The notes under the pieces: generated by a model
The model's input: only the letters and a program-made list of their open reading frames with translations
Databases searched by the model: none
What the model was told of the DNA's origin: nothing
NCBI GenBank assembly: GCA_031282835.1
Contig: JAITCU010000011.1
Span: 1-34,055 of the forward strand
DNA from: Puniceicoccales bacterium
GTDB lineage: Bacteria; Verrucomicrobiota; Verrucomicrobiia; Opitutales; JAIRLM01
Length of the DNA stretch: 34,055 nt
Direction of reading: 5' to 3'
Part shown: positions 10,049-18,280 of the stretch, piece after piece
Layout: each line of letters begins with the position of its first letter
Numbering within the stretch: the stretch's first letter is position 1
Program-made: the position numbers and the translations under genes

Positions 10049-11794
10049 ATGCAAAATTTTGCGGCACAAAGCTGGGATATCGCCCAGCTTTTACTGGGTG
10101 GCTATTTGGAACGCATTGGAGAAAATGGGGCCGTTGCACCCATTGGCGGAGAATCAACGCGGACGGATGAATCGGGCCACATTGCCTATGCGCTGGCGGT
10201 TTACCATTCCATCACCGATCGGCCATCCGCGCACATCGTCGAGCTGGTGGCTGGGTGCATCGCCTCACAGTTCCACTTCAACGGGCAAGACGTGGGCGGG
10301 TGTGCCCATGCGGCGCTGGCGCTCCTGACCATGGGGCTTAACCTCTCCCGCAACGATGCCTGGTCCCGTTTTCAAAGGGAAACGCAAAAAATCATCGAAT
10401 CCTGGCTCAAAAAGCCCATCCAGGTCCCGCCTCATCGGGAGGCCTTCCGTATCGTGCATGCCATCGTCGGCCATGGTCTTGGGTTTCAACCCAGTGACAA
10501 CTCCGATAAATTGATCGAACAATGGCTGAATGGCGCGCGGACGGGATCCACGGGCGGCTTTGTGGATAGCAGTTCGCATGGCATTGGCGGGCGCTATGAC
10601 GGGGCTGCGCTTGAGCAGTACGTACTTGTGCGGGAAGCGCTCCAACGACACGCAAGCATCCACGTGCGCACGCGCCGGCTCCCAACGATCCGAACCTATA
10701 TGCAGCGCTATTTGAAACTTATTCCCGACTTGGTGCGGGATGACGGGACTAGCTGGGCATTCGGATCTTTGCAAGGCTGCACGGGAACGATTTATACCAT
10801 CAGCTTTATCGTCCGGGCCCTTGACGATGACTGGATCGACGACGACAAGCGAGCCCTTTATGCGGGTATTTTGCGCAATCTGGTACAGCACCTGTTTATG
10901 CATTACCTAGATCAGGGAAATGCTTCCCTCTGTATCCGCGACGGAGAACGGGATGCGGAAGCGGAAGAAACAACGGCAGTGGTAAATTTTGACGCCATTC
11001 GCCAGTTCCTCTTCTGGTCCCAATTGGCCAAGGGAAGCAAGATTTCACTGGAATCCGGCGAAAAGGAACCGCTCGGCACATTCGCCAAATACATCCCCTT
11101 TGACCGCGGAATAAAGGCCGAACATGGATTACTTATCTACCGGGATGCACTGCTGGGATTGTCGCTCCAGCTACCCCTCATCGGCGGGAATGGGGAAGGT
11201 AACTCCAATTGCGGCGCATTTCCCCACTGCCCGGGAATTTTTGATACGCCGGTCAATAAATGCCTGCCCGTACTAGTCCCGGAATTGACCTTCGGCGACC
11301 GGGTGACGGTTCCCTCTTTTTATGGGAAAAACGTTTCAACCTGCCTCGGCCCCCGGCGGGAGTTCCAATTCCGCTACGAGCAGCCGGAACTAATTACCGT
11401 GGATGAGGCATTAACGTCCAATATCGCCAGTTGCAAGGTACTATGGAGTCTCGTGGAAGGCAAAGTGACCGCCGAGTTTACCTACATCCCCAAGCGCTCC
11501 ATTCGCCTGGACTCGTTCCGCTTTGCCTTTGCCATTGCCATGCCTCATTCCCGTTTAACGTTCCCGATCATACCTTTCTTGGGCGAAAATGGCCTTCGCC
11601 CGCAAATCCTGCGCGATGATTTTCAGGGGGAGTGGCAACACCTGCACGATGTGACAGAGGATCCCACCTATCGCACGAACAGCGGAAAAATCGCCTGCCT
11701 CTATGTTTACGCCCGTCTGTTGGCGCTCCAATTGCGCCAGGGAACCCCCTACTGTTTTTCCATTTCCTTTGAACCGGAGGTTGTAAGAGGATGA
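10049..11794 (+). CDS. Large protein of unknown function, upstream of and overlapping gltX
   Basis: Long ORF with no competing frame; start chosen at MQNFAAQSWD; its stop overlaps the gltX start (ATGA at 11791-11794). No family recognised with confidence. Confidence 0.85.
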   Translation: MQNFAAQSWDIAQLLLGGYLERIGENGAVAPIGGESTRTDESGHIAYALAVYHSITDRPSAHIVELVAGCIASQFHFNGQDVGGCAHAALALLTMGLNLSRNDAWSRFQRETQKIIESWLKKPIQVPPHREAFRIVHAIVGHGLGFQPSDNSDKLIEQWLNGARTGSTGGFVDSSSHGIGGRYDGAALEQYVLVREALQRHASIHVRTRRLPTIRTYMQRYLKLIPDLVRDDGTSWAFGSLQGCTGTIYTISFIVRALDDDWIDDDKRALYAGILRNLVQHLFMHYLDQGNASLCIRDGERDAEAEETTAVVNFDAIRQFLFWSQLAKGSKISLESGEKEPLGTFAKYIPFDRGIKAEHGLLIYRDALLGLSLQLPLIGGNGEGNSNCGAFPHCPGIFDTPVNKCLPVLVPELTFGDRVTVPSFYGKNVSTCLGPRREFQFRYEQPELITVDEALTSNIASCKVLWSLVEGKVTAEFTYIPKRSIRLDSFRFAFAIAMPHSRLTFPIIPFLGENGLRPQILRDDFQGEWQHLHDVTEDPTYRTNSGKIACLYVYARLLALQLRQGTPYCFSISFEPEVVRG

Positions 11795-13101
11795 ATTCCG
11801 AGGTGCGCGTGCGTTTTGCCCCCAGTCCCACGGGCTTTTTCCACATCGGTGGCGCTCGGACGGCGCTGTTCAACTGGCTCTATGCGCGCCACCGCGGAGG
11901 GACCTTTGTCCTGCGCATTGAAGATACGGATAAAAAGCGGGATAGCGAAGAGTCCGTGCGCGTGCTCATCGATGGGCTTAAATGGCTTGGGCTCAATTGG
12001 GATGAGGGTCCAGAGCTTGGTGGCTCACATGCGCCCTATTTCCAAAGTGAACGGAAGCATGTATATGACCATTACTTGGAGCGGCTTAGATCTTGCGGCC
12101 GCGTCTACGAGCGGGACGGCGCGGTCTGGTTCAAGGTCTCGGGAAAACCGGCCGTCATTCGCGATGAAATCCGCGGGGATGTGACTCGCTTGGAGGAGAA
12201 AGATTTTGTCATCATCCGCTCCGACGGCTCTCCGGTGTTTCACTTTGTTAATGTCGTGGATGACATCGACATGGGTATCACCCATGTGATTCGCGGTGAG
12301 GATCATTTATCCAATTCCAGTAAACACGTGGAAATTTTCGAAGCATTGGGCATGCCCACACCGATTTTTGCACACATCCCGCTTATCCTGAAAACCGTCG
12401 GAAGCGGAAAAATGAGCAAGCGGGACCAAGGAGCGCTCGTCGAAGACTACAAAGCCAGACGGTTTTTGCCCGAGGCCGTGCGCAATTACCTATGCCTGCT
12501 GGGTTGGTCCCCAAAAGACGACCGAGAAATTCTGCCAATTGAAGAGATCATTGCCCTGTTTGAGCTCAAACAAATCAGCAAGAACAACGCCCGTTTCGAT
12601 GAGAAAAAGTTGGCCCATATGAACGGGCAATACCTACGACATCTGCCGCCGGAAGCTTTCGCCAGTTTTTGCACACCTGTACTCAAATCCGCGGGGTTGA
12701 TTTCTGAAAAAACAAGCCCGTCCTACCTGCTGCAGGTTTTACGCGCTTGTCAGGAAAAAGTTCGCGACGTGGAATCACTTCCCAGTTTCTGCGCCTATTT
12801 CTTCACCGACGACTTTCCCTTTGACGCCACAGCGCGGGAAAAAATTTTCAAACAAGGAGACCCCCTATCCCGCATTCGTGAATTCCTAGAAGCACTTCCA
12901 TCTCTAACTGATTTCACTGAAGAAAATCTCGAAGCTCTGGTGGGCGCGCTTTCCCAGGCCCATGGCTGCAAGACAGGGGATTACATCCATCCCCTTCGCT
13001 TCGCCGTTTCTGGACAGTCCGTTGGCGTCGGGTTTTACCAACTCTTTCATATACTTGGCAAAGAGACGGTTATGAAGCGGTTGGCCAAGTTTGTTTTTTG
13101 A
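11791..13101 (+). CDS. gltX: Glutamyl-tRNA synthetase
   Basis: RFAPSPTGFFHIGGARTALFNWLYAR (HIGH-type motif), VLRIEDTD, HVIRGEDHLSNSSKHVEIFEALG, GKMSKRDQGALVEDYK (KMSKS-type motif). Confidence 0.97.
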   Translation: MNSEVRVRFAPSPTGFFHIGGARTALFNWLYARHRGGTFVLRIEDTDKKRDSEESVRVLIDGLKWLGLNWDEGPELGGSHAPYFQSERKHVYDHYLERLRSCGRVYERDGAVWFKVSGKPAVIRDEIRGDVTRLEEKDFVIIRSDGSPVFHFVNVVDDIDMGITHVIRGEDHLSNSSKHVEIFEALGMPTPIFAHIPLILKTVGSGKMSKRDQGALVEDYKARRFLPEAVRNYLCLLGWSPKDDREILPIEEIIALFELKQISKNNARFDEKKLAHMNGQYLRHLPPEAFASFCTPVLKSAGLISEKTSPSYLLQVLRACQEKVRDVESLPSFCAYFFTDDFPFDATAREKIFKQGDPLSRIREFLEALPSLTDFTEENLEALVGALSQAHGCKTGDYIHPLRFAVSGQSVGVGFYQLFHILGKETVMKRLAKFVF

Positions 13102-13469
13102 GCATGGGCTGCACGCAATTATACACTATCGCATATGAAATGGTATTGACATATGCTTCATTACTTTAGCCGCTATAGAACCATAATTCCGAGTACAACC
13201 TAAGATTCCAAATTATTGCTGGATTTGTAAACATAAAAAACGGATTTTATGCAGCCTTTCCGGAGAAAAACGCTTCGCAGCGGAGCCTACTCAATTTTTT
13301 CCCCAATTTGGCAGCATTTACTTCTGCAAGACCTCTTTTTTTTCTTGGGGTACGGCTGAATCTGACAAATTTTGGAGAAATTCCATTGGCTGGGCTTCTA
13401 CAAGAGCTCTATCGTAAAAAACATTTGACTCACTCCGCCAATTTCGTGGATTTCACCGCAGGAAGTCTT

Positions 13470-13724
13470 ATGGATAGGGAGGCGATTGAAAAGCGCGTGA
13501 AGGAAATTGTTGTAAAGCAATTGAATGTTAATATGGAACAGGTTACTCCAGAAAGTTCATTCTATGAGGATTTGGGAGCCGATTCGTTGGATTTGGTGGA
13601 ATTGGTGATGGCATTCGAGAGCGAGTTCAGCAACGAGGTCGCCGGCGAAATCCCAGAGGCGGATGCGGATAAATTGCGGACGATCAAGGACGTGGTTGAT
13701 TATATTCACTCAAAGGCAAATTAG
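13470..13724 (+). CDS. acpP: Acyl carrier protein
   Basis: MDREAIEKRVKEIVVKQLNV...EDLGADSLDLVELVMAFESEF...IPEADADKLRTIKDVVDYI; DSL phosphopantetheine site. Confidence 0.96.
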   Translation: MDREAIEKRVKEIVVKQLNVNMEQVTPESSFYEDLGADSLDLVELVMAFESEFSNEVAGEIPEADADKLRTIKDVVDYIHSKAN

Positions 13725-13745
13725 GTCACTTCCGGATCATCGGCC

Positions 13746-15026
13746 ATGTACCAGGGGCGAGGGGAGGCATTGAATCGTGTCGTCGTCACAGGGATTGGTG
13801 CCCTGACGCCGCTGGGGAACTCTTTCGAAACCAGCTGGGAGATGCTTCTAGCGGGGAAATGCGGCATACGGCGGGCGACGAAGATTGATGTAAGCGTTTT
13901 CCCCTGCCAGGTCGTTGGCGAGGTGCATGATTTCGACCCCGCCGAGTATCTGGACGCCAAAGACGTACGACGTAATGACCCATTTGTGCATTTTGCCGTT
14001 GCCGCCACACGAATGGCCATCGGAGATGCGCAGCTCGACATGCCCAACGAGAACCCTTATCGTGTGGGGACCATCATCGGGTCCGGAATTGGCGGTTTGC
14101 AAACCATTGATACGCAATCGAAAATCATCCATGACGAGGGGGTCCGGCGTGTGTCACCCTTCATGATTCCCGCACTAATCGTGGACATGGCCAGTGGGGT
14201 TGCGGCCATCGCCGTGGGCGCGAAGGGGCCCAACTTTTCCTGTACCTCCGCCTGTTCAACGGGGGCCCATTCCGTCGGCGACGCCTACCACTTTCTTCGA
14301 CTAGGGAAAGCCGACGTGATGCTGGCCGGTGGAGCGGAGGGGGGAGTGAATCCCTTCAGCTTTGCCGGATTCAGCGCCATGAAAGCGCTTTGCACATCCC
14401 GCAATGAACAGCCGGAACGTGCAAGTCGCCCCTTTGATGCCACACGGGATGGGTTCGTCATGGGCGAAGGGGCGTGCGTCCTCGTTTTGGAAACACTCGA
14501 ACATGCCCAGGCCCGAGGTGCCAGAATTTACTGCGAAATCGTCGGATACGCGGCCAACTGCGATGCGCACCACATCACCGCGCCCGTTCTCAACGGGTGT
14601 AATCTTTCCGCGGCCATACGCGCCGCCCTCGAGGAAAGCGATATCCCCCTGGCTGCGGTGGATTATATCAATGCCCATGGAACTTCCACAATCTACAACG
14701 ATCTGTGCGAAACTAACGCCTATAAATTATGCTTCGGCGAACATGCCCATAACCTTGCAATAAGCTCAACGAAGGGCGCAACTGGCCACATGTTGGGGGC
14801 CGCTGGGGCCTTTGAATCGGCTGTATGTGCCAAGGCAATCCAAACGGGAATTGTGCCGCCGACCATCAATTACGAAAACCCCGACCCGCAGTGCGATCTC
14901 AACTACACGCCCAACAAGCCCATCAAACGAGACGTGCGCGTTGCCGTGAAGGATAACATGGGATTCGGCGGCCACAATGCGGCACTTGTTTTCAAAAAAT
15001 TTGAGGCCAAATCCGTGACTATGTGA
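13746..15026 (+). CDS. fabF: 3-oxoacyl-[ACP] synthase II
   Basis: RVVVTGIGALTPLGN, CTSACSTGAHSVGDAYHFLRLGKADVMLAGG (active-site Cys), NAHGTSTIYND, STKGATGHMLGAAGAFE, NMGFGGHNAALVFKK; directly after acpP. Confidence 0.97.
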   Translation: MYQGRGEALNRVVVTGIGALTPLGNSFETSWEMLLAGKCGIRRATKIDVSVFPCQVVGEVHDFDPAEYLDAKDVRRNDPFVHFAVAATRMAIGDAQLDMPNENPYRVGTIIGSGIGGLQTIDTQSKIIHDEGVRRVSPFMIPALIVDMASGVAAIAVGAKGPNFSCTSACSTGAHSVGDAYHFLRLGKADVMLAGGAEGGVNPFSFAGFSAMKALCTSRNEQPERASRPFDATRDGFVMGEGACVLVLETLEHAQARGARIYCEIVGYAANCDAHHITAPVLNGCNLSAAIRAALEESDIPLAAVDYINAHGTSTIYNDLCETNAYKLCFGEHAHNLAISSTKGATGHMLGAAGAFESAVCAKAIQTGIVPPTINYENPDPQCDLNYTPNKPIKRDVRVAVKDNMGFGGHNAALVFKKFEAKSVTM

Positions 15027-15226
15027 ACAATTTCTTTGGCTCTCGACTAGCATCCTTCATTTGTGTGGAATATTGTTCGGATCAGCGGAACCAAATTTTT
15101 CGAACGATGATTGTACCGAAACTCACACTTCTCTAAAGAAAGCAAAAAGTTTTCGTCGGTTGATGGTGCCCTTCTCGCGGAAAAAGCTTGGCAAACGGCA
15201 AATATGTTTTTTAAGGTAGCATGGTT

Positions 15227-15312
15227 GGTGAGGTAACCAAGTGGCTAAAGGGTGCAGACTGTAAATCTGTCGAGATTTCTCTTCGTGGGTTCGAATCCCT
15301 CCCTCACCACCA
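15227..15312 (+). tRNA. tRNA-Tyr (anticodon GTA), long variable arm, CCA encoded
   Basis: Acceptor GGTGAGG/CCTCACC with discriminator A and CCA; anticodon stem-loop CAGA-CTGTAAA-TCTG; variable arm CGAGATTTCTCTTCG; T-arm GTGGGTTCGAATCCCTC. Confidence 0.95.
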
Positions 15313-15371
15313 GAGAGATACGCCCAGTTGCAAGGAACTAAAACTCTTAAGGAAAACTTCGGGCAAGGTTA

Positions 15372-15418
15372 CCCAAACCGACGCGATCAGCAGGGATCCT
15401 GTAGGCGTCGCTTTTGGG
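15372..15418. other. Long imperfect stem-loop downstream of tRNA-Tyr
   Basis: CCCAAA-c-CGACGC...CAGG-GAT-CCTG...GCGTCG-ct-TTTGGG: nested complementary arms of 6+6+4 bp. Confidence 0.6.
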
Positions 15419-15503
15419 CCATTCTGCCCTGCATGAAATGCGAGCTTCAGTGTTTCTGACTTAGCAACTTATCACCATACCAACGGACAACACATGTGCG
15501 CAA

Positions 15504-15962
15504 TCAAAGTAAGAGGCACCGACTATCCATGTCCTTTAGCTCTTTCTCCGCTTTCTTCTTGGAAACCTCCGCAGTGAGGCTCGCCGTCTCAGACTTATAT
15601 TGTTCCGTCAGTGCGTCGTAATATGCTTTCCGCGCATTTTCTAACGCTTCCTTGATTTTGTATTCCTCGGCCTCAGCCTCTCCCGCTAACATTTCTCCTA
15701 ACTTGTTGCACAAATCGTTAACAAAATCTTCCACGCGCCGTGGAAGCGACTCGGACATGAGAATAAACCTCAGCTGTAACAACACGTTATTCCGCGGACC
15801 ACGCCCCAATGTAACGATGACACCTGCGACCGTATTGAGAAAGTCGGTACTGGTAACTTCGCCACGCGTGTAGTTTTTTCCAATTTGGTTGACGATTTCC
15901 ATCGCCCTATCTGAATCCATATTGGCAACCGCCCCTTCATCTTTTAGCAAAACCAAACCCAT
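15504..15962 (-). CDS. Hypothetical protein, C-terminal half coiled-coil-like
   Basis: 152-aa ORF with an acidic/basic Ala/Lys/Glu-rich C-terminus (EAEAEEYKIKEALENARKAYYDALTEQYK...KKKAEKELKDM); no family recognised. Confidence 0.6.
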   Translation of the reverse strand: MGLVLLKDEGAVANMDSDRAMEIVNQIGKNYTRGEVTSTDFLNTVAGVIVTLGRGPRNNVLLQLRFILMSESLPRRVEDFVNDLCNKLGEMLAGEAEAEEYKIKEALENARKAYYDALTEQYKSETASLTAEVSKKKAEKELKDMDSRCLLL

Positions 15963-16104
15963 GACGGGGAATGCGTCCCGTTGCGGGCGTAAAGTCAGCT
16001 CAATGGAATATTTTCACAAAAAAATGGCGCCATTTTAAAAATATCATCGCCGCACGTCGTTCTTCATTGACTTATTGGTTGGTGTACCGTAGACAGTCAT
16101 CATA

Positions 16105-16764
16105 ATGGAGTACGGATATGCAAGGCGCCGCGATGGCGCGGATACCGCGATGCCTACAGCTTTTTCACAAGGCGAGGATAAGGATGCAGCAATAAAGGTT
16201 AGCAGTTGCGCGACTGCGTTGGCAGCGCGAACAGACGGGCGCGGGCATTTGGAGCCCGAAATTGAGGCGGTTCGATGGGAGTTTTTGCGATTTTGTCCGG
16301 AGCGTGAGGAGCTCATTTGCGCGTTGGTTGAGAAATATGTGGCAGCTGGGTGGAGCGCCAGTAACATAAGGAGGGCGGTCGGTGAAGAAGTCGATCGAAT
16401 GATGCCAGGTGTCATTCGTGAGCGGCAAGCGCGCGTGACAGATATTTGGAATCCAGAAACCCGTGCTGGCGTGTCGCTTACTATAGACTTTGAAGAACAG
16501 TTGAGGGGGGAGCTCGACGCGGCTGATGCTGTCGCGGAGACGGCGAATCAATCTAAGGAGAGGTCCGAGAAGGCTAAGGTTGAGGCTGACGCCTCGCGGA
16601 GGCGGGCGCTCGAGGAAAAGGCGAAGCGTGATAGGGCCAAGGCTGCGGCCGGGCGGGCGGTTGCGCCGCCGGAAGAGTACCAGGCTTCGCAAGCAGTGGA
16701 GGGTGAAAAAAAAAAGCCGAGCATGTTTGCTCCTCTAGGGCGCCTAGCTTTTCTCTTTGGATAA
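16105..16764 (+). CDS. Hypothetical protein with long charged coiled-coil-like segment (start may be 16150)
   Basis: 219-aa ORF; ELDAADAVAETANQSKERSEKAKVEADASRRRALEEKAKRDRAKAAAG; short hydrophobic C-terminus MFAPLGRLAFLFG. Confidence 0.6.
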   Translation: MEYGYARRRDGADTAMPTAFSQGEDKDAAIKVSSCATALAARTDGRGHLEPEIEAVRWEFLRFCPEREELICALVEKYVAAGWSASNIRRAVGEEVDRMMPGVIRERQARVTDIWNPETRAGVSLTIDFEEQLRGELDAADAVAETANQSKERSEKAKVEADASRRRALEEKAKRDRAKAAAGRAVAPPEEYQASQAVEGEKKKPSMFAPLGRLAFLFG

Positions 16765-17046
16765 TTCTTCGGTGGCTGTTTGCGCCCTTTCGCGCTCTCG
16801 TTGTGAAGATTCGCAATTGTTTTGGTGCGTGAATTGTCCAGGTGGCCGCACGCGGTTTCAGATGGCCATGCGCGCGTCCTACGGCGGGGGAAAATTTGCG
16901 GATTTAATTGGGCGAGTTTCTAAAGCACTTGGTGATTGCAGTGGGTCTCGGTAGAAACTTACCGCAGTCTCCGCGAGTGACCCGGCGGCCCTGCGCCGTG
17001 ATTTGCCCAAAATTTACCCAAAATGCGCCGAAACCAGCAGGAGAGG

Positions 17047-17077
17047 TTGACAAACGCCTTCTTCCCAGCAATATAGT
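17047..17077 (+). promoter_or_regulatory. Promoter-like core upstream of small-protein copy 2
   Basis: TTGACA-N19-TATAGT in the shared block; 37 nt from TATAGT to the ATG. Confidence 0.5.
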
Positions 17078-17114
17078 CTACGAATCCTCGAGAATTCAAA
17101 AATGAAGGTTTAAT

Positions 17115-17309
17115 ATGAAAAGCATCACTGATACCGCCGTCGATAAGGCAGATACCCCTAATGGCGACTGGAAACTACCCGCGTTTTCGGTCCCGGAATT
17201 GACACCTGGCTCCCAACTGGGATTCCCATTTTTGTGGGAATTTCCTGCGTTTTTAGGGCGGGCCAGCCCGCTGCCTGCCGGAAAGGTCATTGAGGAAATA
17301 TCTCCTTAA
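17115..17309 (+). CDS. Small protein family copy 2 (64 aa), unknown function
   Basis: MKSITDTAVDKADTPNGDWKLPAFSVPELTPGSQLGFPFLWEFPAFLGRASPLPAGKVIEEISP; gap-free paralog of 8181-8375. Confidence 0.75.
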   Translation: MKSITDTAVDKADTPNGDWKLPAFSVPELTPGSQLGFPFLWEFPAFLGRASPLPAGKVIEEISP

Positions 17310-17604
17310 ATGGGAAAAGGTAAACTAACTCATCCGATAGGAAAATCCATGGGAACCAAATAAAAAGGGAAAAAAATGACGGCGAATTATTACCTCGGCA
17401 AATGGGCCGGGTACAACAGGAGCACTCAACCTTCCAATTACGATGTTGCATCCGTGGGGCCTTCCCCTGGGTCCTTCGGAGTGTTGTTTGTTTTGGCATT
17501 AATGTTCACTGTGTTTAATCATAACTTTTTCACAGGTTTAACCATATCACCCGAGGGCACATGAAAAATTTTTGTTTCCATGTCCACTCCAGCGCGCGAC
17601 ACCA

Positions 17605-18279
17605 ATGACCAATGAACTTGCAGATGACATTTGGGCAAAACCCTTTGCCGGTCCCGTAACCCAGTGGCGGGAACCGTTGGAGGAATATGCGCGCCTGTTG
17701 ATCGAAAAAAATCAAGTGCTCAACCTGGTTTCCAGGCGGCAAGAGGACCAGATACTGGCTGGTCACATTTTCCCCTGCCTGGCCATTGGAATTTTGCTGC
17801 CGTTTGCCGATGGTTCGGAAATTCTGGATGTTGGCACGGGTGGCGGGTTGCCGGGAATCCCGCTGGCCATTATGTTCCCAAAGTGCCACTTCACCTTGCT
17901 GGATTCCATTGGGAAAAAAATTCGTGCAGTATCCGAGTTTGCCGAAAAACTGAACCTGCGAAACGTCACCACCTGCCAATCGCGCGTGGAAAATCTGCCG
18001 TCGCGAAAAAAATTTGACGTTATCACCGGTCGGGCGGTGGCCGCGTTGCCGCAATTTCTCCAATGGACCTGGCCCCGCGTGCGCAAACCGAGCAATTTAC
18101 TCCCGGCGGATCCCGCCATGCCCCCGTCCCCGCATGGCGTTATCTATTTGGGCGGCGGGACAATAGAGAACGATTGGCACACACTGCGGCTTCCTCAGCC
18201 GCAGATTTTTTCGCTTGCCACCCATTGTCATACTCTGTATGTGGAAGGAAAGTGGGTCATGTATTTTCCCAAAACGTAA
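17605..18279 (+). CDS. rsmG: 16S rRNA (guanine527-N7)-methyltransferase
   Basis: LLIEKNQVLNLVSRR, ILDVGTGGGLPGIPLAIMFPKCHFTLLDSIGKKIRAV, DVITGRAVAALPQFLQW. Confidence 0.93.
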   Translation: MTNELADDIWAKPFAGPVTQWREPLEEYARLLIEKNQVLNLVSRRQEDQILAGHIFPCLAIGILLPFADGSEILDVGTGGGLPGIPLAIMFPKCHFTLLDSIGKKIRAVSEFAEKLNLRNVTTCQSRVENLPSRKKFDVITGRAVAALPQFLQWTWPRVRKPSNLLPADPAMPPSPHGVIYLGGGTIENDWHTLRLPQPQIFSLATHCHTLYVEGKWVMYFPKT

Positions 18280-18280
18280 C

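Noticed and set aside
10265-10903. 212-aa minus-strand ORF
   Set aside because: Fully antisense to the 628-aa-ORF protein; typical shadow ORF in GC-rich coding sequence.
13140-13180. TTGACA ... TATAGA as a promoter upstream of acpP
   Set aside because: Spacer is about 22 nt, too long for a convincing sigma-70-type promoter.
17376-17564. 62-aa ORF downstream of small-protein copy 2
   Set aside because: Has a purine-rich stretch before the ATG and a hydrophobic segment, but no counterpart after copies 1 or 3 and no recognised family; insufficient support.
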